Below, piece after piece: positions 9,623 through 17,983 of a stretch of 64,000 nucleotides of DNA. The stretch spans positions 89,817 through 153,816 of the forward strand of contig NZ_PZJO01000007.1 in NCBI RefSeq assembly GCF_003206575.1. The letters run 5' to 3'. The DNA is from Salinicola endophyticus. GTDB taxonomy: Bacteria > Pseudomonadota > Gammaproteobacteria > Pseudomonadales > Halomonadaceae. The notes below the pieces were generated by a model. That model was not told where the DNA came from and made no database searches. It saw only the letters and a list, made by a program, of their open reading frames with translations. The translations under genes and the position numbers were made by a program. Each line of letters opens with the position of its first letter. Position 1 is the stretch's first letter.

Positions 9623-11341
9623 TCAGAGCACCCCGGCGGTTGCCGTCACCGGCGCCGGCGCATCGCGGCGTCCCGGTATCGCTTCCAGCAGCTCGCGGGT
9701 ATAGGGGTGTTGCGGCGAGTTAAAGATCTCCCTGGCGCTGCCGTGCTCGACGATACGGCCCTTCTGCATCACGATCAGACGATCGCAGATCTGGGCCGCC
9801 ACCCGCAGGTCATGGGTGATGAACAGCAGCGAGAGATCGAGCTCCCGCTTCAGGTCATCGAGCAGCTTCAGCACCTGCGCCTGGATCGAGACGTCCAGCG
9901 CCGAGACGGCCTCGTCGGCCACGATCAGTTCGGGGTTGAGCGCCAGCGCCCGGGCGATGCCGATACGCTGACGCTGGCCGCCGGAGAACTCGTGGGGATA
10001 GCGCTCGGCGGCGCCGCCATCGAGCCCCACCGTTGCCAGCAGCGCCCGCGCCTGTGCCAGCGCCTCGGCCTTGGGCACGCCGTTGGCGATCGGCCCCTGG
10101 GCAATCGCCATGCCGACACGGATGCGCGGGTTGAGCGACGCATACGGGTCCTGGAAGACCATCTGGATGCGACGCCGATGCGCTCGCAGCGCGCGGCCCT
10201 CCAGGGCGCTCAGGTCCACCCCGTCTAGACGGATCTCGCCGCTGTCCGGCCGGTTCAGGCCCACGATGCAGCGCCCCAGTGTCGATTTCCCGGAGCCCGA
10301 CTCGCCGACGATCCCCAGCGTCTCGCCCTTGCCGAGCGAGAAGCCGATGCCATCGAGCGCGACGACTTCACGCTTGGGCTGGAACCAGCCGCCACTGGTG
10401 CGATAGACCTTGTCGAGGCCGCTGACCGACAACAGCGGTGTCGACTGCGTGCCGTCCCGCTGCGGCGGGATGGCACCCCCCGGCCTTTCCACCGCCGCCA
10501 GGACATCGGCGGGTCTTCCTACCGCCGCCACGACATCGGCGGGGATGGCGTCGATCAGCGCACGGGTGTAGTCATGCCGGGGATGGTCGAGCACCTCGCG
10601 GGCCTCCCCCATCTCGACGATCTTGCCTTCGCGCATGACGCAGACGCGATCGGCGATCTCGGCGACCACGCCGAAATCGTGGGTGATGAACATCACCGCC
10701 ATGCCGCGCCGCGCCTGCAGATCCTTCACCAGATGCAGAATCTGCGCCTGGGTGGTCACATCCAGCGCCGTGGTCGGCTCGTCGGCAATCAGCAGTTCCG
10801 GCTCGAGGGCCAGGGCCATGGCGATCATCACCCGCTGACGCTGGCCGCCGGAGAGCTCGAAGGGATAGGCGCGCAACGCCGACGTCGGATCGGGCAGGCG
10901 GACCTCCTCGAGCAGCGCCAGCGCCCTCTCCTTGCGCGCCCGCGGGGTCAACAAATCATGCGCCTCGAACACTTCGGCGATCTGCTCGCCGACCCGCATC
11001 AGCGGGTTGAGCGCCGTCATCGGCTCCTGAAAGATCATGCCGATACGCCGCCCGCGCAGGGCACGGTGGCTGAGTTCATCCATCGCCAGCACGTCCTGGC
11101 CGTCGAACAGCGCCCGCCCCTGGGCGACACGCACACCGCTCGGCAAGAGCCCCATGAGCGCATTGGCCGTCATCGACTTGCCGGAACCGGATTCGCCGAC
11201 CACGCACAGGATCTCGCCCGCCGTCAGGTCGTAACTGACGTTATCGACGGCATAGAGCCGGTCGGCGCCCTCCGGCAGGGCCAGCGACAGGCGCTCGATA
11301 CGCAGCAGGGGCGCGCCGGACTCTCGTGTGGGTTCACTCAT
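9623..11341 (-). CDS. Dipeptide/oligopeptide ABC transporter, fused tandem ATP-binding protein (DppD-DppF type)
   Basis: A 572-residue protein with two complete ABC ATPase domains. The first has Walker [11 protein letters not shown] (about residue 50), signature LSGGQRQRV and Walker [13 protein letters not shown]. The second has Walker [12 protein letters not shown], signature [10 protein letters not shown] and Walker [13 protein letters not shown]. Each ends with an oligopeptide-type C-terminal region ([20 protein letters not shown]). It powers the permeases encoded just upstream. AGGAG precedes the ATG at 11341, 10 bp after the permease stop. The interdomain linker (about residues 267-287) is a two-copy 30-bp tandem duplication, seen as [10 protein letters not shown] / [10 protein letters not shown]. 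Confidence 0.93.
   Translation of the reverse strand: MSEPTRESGAPLLRIERLSLALPEGADRLYAVDNVSYDLTAGEILCVVGESGSGKSMTANALMGLLPSGVRVAQGRALFDGQDVLAMDELSHRALRGRRIGMIFQEPMTALNPLMRVGEQIAEVFEAHDLLTPRARKERALALLEEVRLPDPTSALRAYPFELSGGQRQRVMIAMALALEPELLIADEPTTALDVTTQAQILHLVKDLQARRGMAVMFITHDFGVVAEIADRVCVMREGKIVEMGEAREVLDHPRHDYTRALIDAIPADVVAAVGRPADVLAAVERPGGAIPPQRDGTQSTPLLSVSGLDKVYRTSGGWFQPKREVVALDGIGFSLGKGETLGIVGESGSGKSTLGRCIVGLNRPDSGEIRLDGVDLSALEGRALRAHRRRIQMVFQDPYASLNPRIRVGMAIAQGPIANGVPKAEALAQARALLATVGLDGGAAERYPHEFSGGQRQRIGIARALALNPELIVADEAVSALDVSIQAQVLKLLDDLKRELDLSLLFITHDLRVAAQICDRLIVMQKGRIVEHGSAREIFNSPQHPYTRELLEAIPGRRDAPAPVTATAGVL
10482..10541. repeat. Two-copy 30-bp tandem duplication in the ATPase linker
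   Basis: Units 10482-10511 and 10512-10541 share the block ACCGCCGCCA followed by GACATCGGCG at identical phase and differ at a few bases. The unit is a multiple of three, so it adds ten residues to the linker between the two ATPase domains without breaking the frame. Confidence 0.85.
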
Positions 11342-11351
11342 GGTCGGTCTC

Positions 11352-12185
11352 CTAGCGAGCTCTGGCGAGCTGCGGGTTCAGTGCATCATCCAGCCCTTCG
11401 CCGACCAGATTGAGCGCCAGCACCGTGAGCAGGATCGCCACCCCCGGAATGACCGACAGCCACCAGGCCTGGCGCATGACCGTCCGCGCGGCGCCGATCA
11501 TGTAGCCCCAGGACATGGTGTCCGGGTCGCCGAGACCGAGGAAGGAGAGCGAGGATTCCAGCAGAATCGCCGTGGCCACCATGAGCGAGGCCAGCACGAT
11601 CACCGGTGAGAGCGTATTGGGCAGGATCTGCTTGATGATGATGTCACGGTGGGTCTGGCCGACCAGGCGCGCCGCCTCGACGTACTCGCGATGCTTGATC
11701 GAGAGAAATTCACCGCGCACCAGGCGCGCCACCGGCGGCCAGCTGACGATGGCGATGGCCAGCACGATAGAGAACGTACTCGGCTCCATGATCGCCACCA
11801 GCACGATCGCCAGCGCAAAGTTGGGAATGGTCTGGAAGAACTCGGTGAAGCGCATCAGAGCGTCGTCGACCTTGCCACCGAAATACCCCGCCAGCGCCCC
11901 GAGGGGCACCCCGATGGCGAGCGCCACCACGGTGGAGATCAAGCCGATCAGCAGCGACACCCAGGCGCCGTGGGCCAGCCCCGCGGCGACGTCGCGCCCC
12001 ATGACATCGGTGCCCAGCCAGAAACCGGAGACTTCGCCCGGCGCCAGAAACGGTCGCTGCACCATGCGCCAGGGAGAGTCGGGATAGAGAAAGGGCGCCA
12101 GCAAGGCCAGCAGCACCACCAGACCGAGAATCACCAGCCCCACCAGGGCGCCACGATTCTGGGCAAAGCGTTTGAAGAAATTCAT
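11352..12185 (-). CDS. Dipeptide/oligopeptide ABC transporter permease (DppC type)
   Basis: A 277-residue inner-membrane permease. The N-terminal segment (GLVILGLVVLLALLAPFLYP) is followed by the periplasmic GTDVMGRDVAAGLAHGAW motif typical of DppC/OppC. The ATPase-contacting loop is EAARLVGQTHRDIIIKQILPN, and the C-terminal ALNLVGEGLDDALNPQL also matches the family. About six membrane segments are expected. It pairs with the DppB-type permease encoded upstream, but a 209-bp gap with strong hairpins separates them, which is unusual inside such an operon. Confidence 0.92.
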   Translation of the reverse strand: MNFFKRFAQNRGALVGLVILGLVVLLALLAPFLYPDSPWRMVQRPFLAPGEVSGFWLGTDVMGRDVAAGLAHGAWVSLLIGLISTVVALAIGVPLGALAGYFGGKVDDALMRFTEFFQTIPNFALAIVLVAIMEPSTFSIVLAIAIVSWPPVARLVRGEFLSIKHREYVEAARLVGQTHRDIIIKQILPNTLSPVIVLASLMVATAILLESSLSFLGLGDPDTMSWGYMIGAARTVMRQAWWLSVIPGVAILLTVLALNLVGEGLDDALNPQLARAR

Positions 12186-12299
12186 GCGGCCCCCAAAGAA
12201 AGAGTTGCCTGGATCGCCGAGCGGAATGAAGCGCGAGGCGCTCGGCGCGCAGAGAGCAAGACATAACTGGCTGTTAGGATTGCGCTAGAGCACCGCGCA

Positions 12300-12365
12300 C
12301 CATTTCGCCGGGAGCGAAATGGAACAGCCGCAGGCTGGCCTTCGGTGGCCGCCAGGACGGCGGCC
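12300..12365. repeat. Clustered hairpins (REP-like element) inside the ABC operon
   Basis: Three perfect inverted repeats lie in a row: CCATTTCGC/GCGAAATGG (12300-12308 and 12314-12322, 5-base loop), CAGCC/GGCTG (12325-12329 and 12333-12337, 3-base loop) and GGCCGCC/GGCGGCC (12347-12353 and 12359-12365, 5-base loop). They fill the gap between the two permease genes. There is no T-tract, so they resemble a REP/BIME-like or mRNA-stabilising element more than an intrinsic terminator. Membership of a dispersed family cannot be shown from one window. Confidence 0.7.
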
Positions 12366-12394
12366 ATAGCAAAGCGATCCGTCCGCGCAGGCAT

Positions 12395-13375
12395 TCAGGT
12401 AGCGCCTTGCTTGATCCGCGGATCGGCGAGCCGATAGATCACGTCGGTGAGCATGTTGAACAGGATCACCAGCAGCGCGCAGAAGAAGAAGATGCCCAGC
12501 AGCAGGTTGTAGTCCCGCTGCATCAGCGCCTCGTACATCAGCCGGCCGATACCGGGCCAGGCGAACACGGTCTCGGTCAGCACCGCCCCGCCCACCATCT
12601 GCCCGGCCTGCAGCCCGGCCAGGGTGATGATCGGCAGCAGTGCATTGCGCAGGATATGCCGACGCTGGATCACCCCCGGCGCCAGCCCCTTGGCGCGTGC
12701 CGTCTTGACGAAATCCTGCTGCGACACGCTCAGCATCGAGGTGCGCGTCATCCGGGTGTAGACCGCCATGAAGAACAGCCCCAGCGTCAGCGCCGGCAGA
12801 ATCAGATGAACCGCGACGTCGCCGACGTGGGCCAGGCCGGTGTAGTCGGCACCGACCGTCGAGTAGCCGTAGGCGGGCAGCCAGTCGAGCGTCACCGAAA
12901 AGACCAGCACCGCCATCATCGCCACCCAGTAGAGCGGCGTGGCATAGAACAGCAGCGCCAGCCCCATGATGATCGAGCCCGATGGCCGTTTGGCGCGCAT
13001 GGCGGCCAGCGCCCCCGCGATGATCCCGAACAGCAGCGAGATGCAGAACGCCGCGCCGGTGAGCAGCAGCGTCGCCGGCAATCGCTCCAGAATCAGATCG
13101 AGCACCGGCATCTGCTGGCGATAGGAGTAGCCGAAGTCGAGCTGCAGCACCCCGCTCATGTAGCGCCAGAGCTGCACCGGCAGTGGCTGGTCGAGACCGA
13201 AGCGTTCGCGCAGATCGTCGAGGAACTGCTGGTCGGTCGCCCCGGCTTCGCCCGCCATGACGGCCGCCGGATCACCGGGGGCGGCGTGAATCAGGAAGAA
13301 ATTGAATACCAGGATCGCCAACAGCACGATGACGGCCTTGCCGACACGACCCAGGATCAGAGAGACATAAGCCAT
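12395..13375 (-). CDS. Dipeptide/oligopeptide ABC transporter permease (DppB type)
   Basis: A 326-residue permease with the DppB-type opening ending IHAAPGDPAAVMAGE, the loop LRERFGLDQPLPVQLWRYM and the conserved region TRMTRTSMLSVSQQDFVKTA. The ATPase contact is ARAKGLAPGVIQRRHILRNA, and VFAWPGIGRLMYEA and a C-terminal LTDVIYRLADPRIK complete the match. It forms the channel with the DppC-type subunit. It lies 67 bp downstream of the binding-protein gene on the same strand. Confidence 0.93.
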   Translation of the reverse strand: MAYVSLILGRVGKAVIVLLAILVFNFFLIHAAPGDPAAVMAGEAGATDQQFLDDLRERFGLDQPLPVQLWRYMSGVLQLDFGYSYRQQMPVLDLILERLPATLLLTGAAFCISLLFGIIAGALAAMRAKRPSGSIIMGLALLFYATPLYWVAMMAVLVFSVTLDWLPAYGYSTVGADYTGLAHVGDVAVHLILPALTLGLFFMAVYTRMTRTSMLSVSQQDFVKTARAKGLAPGVIQRRHILRNALLPIITLAGLQAGQMVGGAVLTETVFAWPGIGRLMYEALMQRDYNLLLGIFFFCALLVILFNMLTDVIYRLADPRIKQGAT

Positions 13376-13442
13376 GGTTCTGTCCTCGCCGAGCGTCGGC
13401 CACCTGAAGGCCGCCGACGCTGCCTACCGAAACGGGGGTCGC

Positions 13443-15014
13443 CTACTGCTCGATCCAGGCGTTCTTGAACCCGTCGTTGAGACCGATACCGGTGGTGATC
13501 AGGTCATGCACGTTACAGCGGTAGATCGTCGGCTGCGCCAGCTCCATGATCCACGCCAGCGGCACGTCGTCGTGCAGCGTCTGCTGAATCTGGTCGTACA
13601 TCGCCTGGCGTTTGTCGGGGTCGTTCTCCACCGCGGCAGCGGCGAACAGCTTGTCGATCTCGGGGTTCTCGTAGCCCTCGACGTTGTTCCACGGCGAACC
13701 CTTGGCGATATTGCTGGAGATGTAGGTCCGGGCGATGCCCAGTGACGGATCGCCATACTGGAACAGGTAGGTGAAGGCGATATCGTAGTCCCAGTCACTC
13801 ACCTTCTGGTTCCACCCCGCCACGTCCGAGGACTCGGTTTCGATGTCGATGCCCACATCCTCGAGGTTCTGGCGCACGGCTTCCGCCCAGCGGGTCCAGG
13901 TCTCGCCGTAGGGCAGCGGCAACAAGCGTACCGGTTCGCCCTTGTAGCCCATCTCGGCGAGCAGCTCCCTGGACTTGTCAGGGTCGTAGGGGTACGGCTG
14001 GAGATCGTCGTCATGAGCGGCCAGGGTCGAACTGAACGGGCCGTTGGGCACCTTGCCCAGCCCATTCCAGAGCACGTTCTTGGCGAAATCACGATCGATG
14101 GCGTACATCACCGCCTGGCGGAAGCGCTTGTCGGCGGTCGGCCCTTCACGGTTGTTGAGCCACAGCATGGCGAACGGGTTGAAGTACTCGCTGCCCGCCT
14201 CCGTCATGCAGCTTCCGTCCAACTTGGCGAGACGCGGGATATCGAAGTTCTCCACCGAGCCGGCGGGCATGATGTTCAGGGTCCCGTTCTCGTAGGCCGC
14301 TGCCCGGGACGCCGCATCCGGGATCACGTGCCAGTAGATCTTGTCGAGATAGGGCTTGCCCGCTTCGTAGTAGTTCGGGTTCTTGTCCAGCTCGATCACC
14401 GAGCCGCGATCCCATTTGGCGAACTCGAACGGGCCTGTGCCGATCGGATGGTTGTTGGCCGGATTGTTGTAGAAATCGGTGCCCGCGTAGAGGTGCTTGG
14501 GCACGATCGGCAAGGTACCGACCTCGAAGGCCTGGATGAAGGCCGGGAAGGGCTGCTTGAGCGTGAAGACCACCGTCTCGTCATCCGGCGCCTCGATGCT
14601 GGCGACGTGGTCGAGAATCGCGCGGGTTCGCGGGTTGGTCTCGCGCAGGAACACATCGGCGGAGAACACCACGTCGGCGGCGGAGAACGCCTCGCCGTCA
14701 TGCCATGTCACGTCGGGGTGCAGATGGAAGGTGTAGGTCAGGCCATCGTCGCTGATCTCCCAGGAGGTCGCCAGCTGCGGCATCGGCTCGAGGTCGGCGT
14801 CGTAACGCAGTAACCCTTCGAAGATATTCCCGGCCACCCGCTGGGTGGGGGCATTCTGCACCAGCGGCAGCATCAGCCCCGGCGGCTCGGGCTGAATGGC
14901 GACATTGGCGACTCCGCCGGATGACGGCGTTTCCTGAGCCACGGCGGGCAGTGCGACAGCAAGCGATAGCGCGGCCGCCGTCAGACGGCCGGTCACGGAC
15001 GATAGCAGGGTCAT
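13443..15014 (-). CDS. ABC transporter periplasmic substrate-binding protein, family 5 (DppA/OppA type)
   Basis: A 523-residue exported binding protein. It has a Sec signal peptide (basic start, hydrophobic core AALSLAVALPAVA, probable cleavage before QETP). The mature SBP_bac_5 fold shows the usual motifs: GGVANVAIQPEPP, ATSWEISDDGLTYTFHLH, TWHDGEAFSAADVVFS, NNHPIGTGPFEF and DKRFRQAVMYAID. It delivers peptides or other amino-containing solutes to the permeases encoded next. As first gene of the importer block it probably follows a promoter in the 230-bp gap at 15015-15244. Ligand unknown; a modified amino compound would fit the enzymes around it. Confidence 0.93.
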   Translation of the reverse strand: MTLLSSVTGRLTAAALSLAVALPAVAQETPSSGGVANVAIQPEPPGLMLPLVQNAPTQRVAGNIFEGLLRYDADLEPMPQLATSWEISDDGLTYTFHLHPDVTWHDGEAFSAADVVFSADVFLRETNPRTRAILDHVASIEAPDDETVVFTLKQPFPAFIQAFEVGTLPIVPKHLYAGTDFYNNPANNHPIGTGPFEFAKWDRGSVIELDKNPNYYEAGKPYLDKIYWHVIPDAASRAAAYENGTLNIMPAGSVENFDIPRLAKLDGSCMTEAGSEYFNPFAMLWLNNREGPTADKRFRQAVMYAIDRDFAKNVLWNGLGKVPNGPFSSTLAAHDDDLQPYPYDPDKSRELLAEMGYKGEPVRLLPLPYGETWTRWAEAVRQNLEDVGIDIETESSDVAGWNQKVSDWDYDIAFTYLFQYGDPSLGIARTYISSNIAKGSPWNNVEGYENPEIDKLFAAAAVENDPDKRQAMYDQIQQTLHDDVPLAWIMELAQPTIYRCNVHDLITTGIGLNDGFKNAWIEQ

Positions 15015-15118
15015 GGCAGATCTCGTCGTTATTGGATTTGTCGAATCTTCGAACCACTGTCAAAGCGCCTTTCAGACGCGTTCAGCGCGATAGGTCAGGG
15101 TTACCGCGCGCCTTCTCG

Positions 15119-15207
15119 TATCCAGCCTCGTGATGTCCAATCTGGTGATGTACGACCGGGTGATGTACGACCTCGTACTGTCCCGTCTCTGATATCCAAC
15201 CTCAGGG
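15119..15207. repeat. 15-bp tandem repeat, about six degenerate units, intergenic
   Basis: Successive units include TATCCAGCCTCGTGA, TGTCCAATCTGGTGA, TGTACGACCGGGTGA and TGTACGACCTCGTAC, followed by a 14-base unit and TATCCAACCTCAGGG. They occupy much of the gap between the binding-protein start (15014) and the aldolase stop (15245), about 105 bp upstream of the binding-protein gene. Any array-length change would alter the spacing of promoter elements here. Confidence 0.8.
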
Positions 15208-15244
15208 ATCGCCGGCAGACGTGCGGGCCTCCAGCGGCGCTCCG

Positions 15245-16009
15245 TCAGCCCTCGAAATCGGGCTGAATGCGCTGCAGCAGGCGCAGATAGGCCTCCCACT
15301 CCGGATCGCGATCGGTGACACCGTGATCCGCGTCCCACTTTTCGTACTGCCGCGCGGTGTGCTCGGCCAGGGCATCGTCCACCCGGCGAATCTTCATGCC
15401 GCTGCCCATCAGCGCGAGCTGTGCCTGACAGCTGCGCTCGAGGTTGTGCATCCGTTTGAAAGCCTCGCCGACGCTACGCCCACACACCAGCATGCCGTGG
15501 TTGCGCAGCACCATGACCGGCTTGTCGCCGAGATCCGCGACCAGGCGCTCGCGCTCGGCCAGGTCCAGGGCGATCCCCTCGTAGTCGTGATAGGCGGTGC
15601 GGCCGTGGAACTCCATCGACCACTGGTTCAGGGACAACAGCCCCTCTTCCAGACACGAGACGGCGACACCGGCCACCGAGTGGGTATGCAGTACACAGTG
15701 AACGTCCGGGCGCGCCTCGTGGATCGCACTGTGGATGGTGAAGCCGGCCTTGTTGATCCCGGCACGCTCCGGATCGTCGAGCACCTTCCCTTCGAGATCG
15801 ACGGTCACCAGATTGGCCGCGGTCACTTCCTCGAAGCGATAGCCGTAAGGGTTGATCAGGAAGTTCTCCTTGCCCGCCTCGGCACGTGCGGAGATATGCG
15901 TATAGATGCTGTCATCCAGGCCGAAATGCGCGATCAGCCGATAGGCTGCCGCCAGGTCGCGACGTGCGACCTGCTTCGAGGCCTGGTGAGCGTCATTCGC
16001 CATATCCAT
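15245..16009 (-). CDS. Class II aldolase/adducin-family protein
   Basis: A 254-residue member of the zinc-dependent class II aldolase/adducin superfamily. Zinc-binding histidines appear in VLHTHSVAGVAVS and RNHGMLVCG. The position of the FucA-type catalytic glutamate is occupied by the adducin-like sequence NKAGFTIHSAIHEARPD, with Gly instead of Glu. A classical retro-aldol on a sugar phosphate is therefore not assured, and a decarboxylase or other lyase role is possible. AGGAG precedes two adjacent ATGs; the one at 16009 has the better spacing (7 bases), the other is at 16012. It is the first minus-strand gene from the divergent region shared with gntR, so it is a probable member of the same regulon. 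Confidence 0.85.
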   Translation of the reverse strand: MDMANDAHQASKQVARRDLAAAYRLIAHFGLDDSIYTHISARAEAGKENFLINPYGYRFEEVTAANLVTVDLEGKVLDDPERAGINKAGFTIHSAIHEARPDVHCVLHTHSVAGVAVSCLEEGLLSLNQWSMEFHGRTAYHDYEGIALDLAERERLVADLGDKPVMVLRNHGMLVCGRSVGEAFKRMHNLERSCQAQLALMGSGMKIRRVDDALAEHTARQYEKWDADHGVTDRDPEWEAYLRLLQRIQPDFEG

Positions 16010-16094
16010 CATCGATCTCCTGTGGGGGCATGCGACAGCGCCGTCATCGTCGGCGACCGCGGGGTCTGTCATTAACCTATCAGGCAATTTTCAA

Positions 16095-16113
16095 ACTGTC
16101 GACACTCGACAGT
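16095..16113. promoter_or_regulatory. Perfect palindrome between aldolase and gntR, candidate GntR operator
   Basis: ACTGTCGA-CAC-TCGACAGT has perfect 8-bp arms with a 3-base centre. It lies in the 166-bp intergenic region from which the aldolase/importer arm (minus) and the gntR/deacetylase arm (plus) diverge. The length and symmetry suit a dimeric FCD-type GntR protein, so this is the best candidate operator for the whole cluster. Confidence 0.6.
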
Positions 16114-16175
16114 CGACCCGCTACGATCGCCACAGAGTGTGTGAGCGATGCCAACCGCCAGCCAAACGAGATGCC

Positions 16176-16859
16176 ATGACGACGACCACGCAGGGATTTG
16201 CCACCATTCAGCAGCGCGATCTGGTCAACCAGATTGCCGACATGCTGACGGAAGCGCTGCTCAAGGGGGATTTCGCACCCGGGGTGCATCTGGCCGAAGC
16301 GCAACTGGCACGCGACTTCGGCGTCAGCCGCGCCCCGGTGCGGGAAGCGGCACGTCTGCTCGAAAGCCGTGGCATGCTGGTCTCCCAGCCCCGGCGCGGC
16401 TTCTTCGTGCGCACCTTCAACGCCGACGAGCTGGAGGATGTCTACGACCTGCGCCTCTGCCTCGAGCGCCACGCCGTTCGCCTGCTCGCCGGCAAGTTGA
16501 CCGACGAGATGGAAGCGGCGCTCACGCATCAGCTCGAGAAGATGCGCCAGGTAGCCCGCGACGGCACCGCCGTGCAGCAGATCGAGGAGGATGTCGCCTT
16601 CCATCGCATGCTGTGCGAGTTCAGCGGCAACCAGCGCCTGGTGCGCGTGTTCGACGAGCTGTGCCACGAGATGCGCTTCTGCATTCTGCTGATCGGTCAG
16701 CTCTACGATGACGCCATGCGCGTCGCCGATACCCACGAGCCGATTCTGGAAGCGCTGCGCACCCGCTCCCCCGACGCCGGCGAGGCGGCGCTGGACTACC
16801 ATATCGGCGTCGCCCAGCAGCGGGTGATGGAGATGTTCCGGGAACGTGCCAAGCGCTGA
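16176..16859 (+). CDS. GntR-family transcriptional regulator, FCD (FadR-like) subfamily
   Basis: A 227-residue regulator. The N-terminal winged HTH is clear (GDFAPGVHLAEAQLARDFGV then SRAPVREAARLLESRGML). The all-helical FCD ligand domain has probable metal/ligand residues in EEDVAFHRMLCEFSGN and the C-terminal ALDYHIGVAQQRVMEMF. I chose ATG 16176 (MTTTTQGF); the open frame reaches a GTG at 16137 with no family match in the extra residues. It is the first plus-strand gene of the cluster, with the palindrome at 16095-16113 about 63 bp upstream. Most FCD regulators repress catabolic genes and are relieved by a pathway acid, which fits its central position. Confidence 0.9.
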   Translation: MTTTTQGFATIQQRDLVNQIADMLTEALLKGDFAPGVHLAEAQLARDFGVSRAPVREAARLLESRGMLVSQPRRGFFVRTFNADELEDVYDLRLCLERHAVRLLAGKLTDEMEAALTHQLEKMRQVARDGTAVQQIEEDVAFHRMLCEFSGNQRLVRVFDELCHEMRFCILLIGQLYDDAMRVADTHEPILEALRTRSPDAGEAALDYHIGVAQQRVMEMFRERAKR

Positions 16860-16957
16860 TGGCGGCCCGGCGCCCGTGAGCATGGCAGCGGTCTCTGGCC
16901 GTACCGCACGGGCCCGAGTACCGATATCGCAGACCTGCCAACCAGGGGGAGATGACT

Positions 16958-17983
16958 ATGCATGTGTTCGTGAGTGACGCTCACCGCGATCACGACCCGC
17001 AGTTCTTCGTCGTGCGCGGTCAGGTCCGCCGCAGCAACGAGCAGCCGGAACGGGCCGATCGCCTGCAGCGCTCCGCCGCCAGCGCCGGCCATACCCTGGT
17101 CACCGCGGATGCCGAGGTCGACCACGACACACTGTCCCCTGTCCACACCCCGCGCTATCTCGACTTCCTCGAACACGTCCACAGCCGCTGGCTGGCTCTG
17201 GAGGACCGCAACCCGGAGGAAGTGGTCGCCAACGTCCACCCCTTTCCCGGCGAGCCCTGCACCTACCCGGATCATCTGGTCGGGCGGGTCGGCTTCCACC
17301 TGGGCGATATGGCCGCCTCGATCGGGCCCGGCACCTGGCGGGCGGCGAGAGGTGCCGCCCAGTGCGCCCTGAGCGCGGCTCGCCACGTCCAGTCAGGTCA
17401 TCGCCTCGCCTACGCGCTGTGCCGCCCGCCGGGGCACCACGCCTACGCCGAGCGTGCCAACGGCTTCTGCTATCTCAACAACGCCGCCATCGCCGCCAGC
17501 GCGCTACGCCGTCACCATGCCCGGGTGGCGATACTCGATATCGACGTTCACCACGGTAACGGCACCCAGGGCATCTTCTACGACCGTGACGATGTGCTGA
17601 CGGTCTCGCTGCATGCGGACCCGCACTTCATGACCCCCTTTTTCACCGGTCACGCGCATGAAACCGGGCGCGACGCCGGCGAGGGCTACAACCTCAACCT
17701 GCCGCTGCCCCAGGGGCTCGAGACCGCTGGCTATCTGCGCCAGCTGACCCGCGCCTGCGAGCGCATCGCCGACTTCGCCCCCGGTGCGCTCGTCGTCTCG
17801 CTCGGCCTCGATATCTACGCACACGACCCCTACCAGGGCGTCGCGGTGACCACGCAGGGCTTTGCGCAGATCACCCGCCAGATCGCCCAGCTCGGCCTGC
17901 CCACCGTCATCGTGCAGGAGGGGGGCTACCTCTCCGATGCCCTCGGCGACAACCTGGTCAGCGCGCTGTCGGGGTTCGAATGA
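16958..17983 (+). CDS. Histone deacetylase-family (acetylpolyamine) amidohydrolase, paralogue 2
   Basis: A 341-residue deacetylase-fold enzyme paralogous to the one at 7543-8562. The catalytic set is intact: His160-His161 (RPPGHH), zinc ligands Asp196 and His198 (LDIDVHHGNG), Asp285 (SLGLDIYAHD) and Tyr324 (VQEGGY). The active-site loop is LHADPHFMTPFF instead of the IHGDTTNFYP of paralogue 1, suggesting a different acyl-amine substrate. AGGGGGAG gives ideal spacing to ATG 16958, whereas the ATG at 16952 abuts it. The stop overlaps the kinase start by ATGA, so deacetylation is translationally linked to the phosphorylation step. The predicted product is a free amine. Confidence 0.9.
   Translation: MHVFVSDAHRDHDPQFFVVRGQVRRSNEQPERADRLQRSAASAGHTLVTADAEVDHDTLSPVHTPRYLDFLEHVHSRWLALEDRNPEEVVANVHPFPGEPCTYPDHLVGRVGFHLGDMAASIGPGTWRAARGAAQCALSAARHVQSGHRLAYALCRPPGHHAYAERANGFCYLNNAAIAASALRRHHARVAILDIDVHHGNGTQGIFYDRDDVLTVSLHADPHFMTPFFTGHAHETGRDAGEGYNLNLPLPQGLETAGYLRQLTRACERIADFAPGALVVSLGLDIYAHDPYQGVAVTTQGFAQITRQIAQLGLPTVIVQEGGYLSDALGDNLVSALSGFE

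Noticed and set aside
12182..12394. 70-codon minus-strand frame between the two permease genes
   Set aside because: It merely reads through the hairpin cluster, with no domain or ribosome site and Ala/Arg/Ser-biased composition.
16137..16175. GTG 16137 as gntR start
   Set aside because: The added 13 residues do not resemble GntR N-termini, and ATG 16176 fits the family start.
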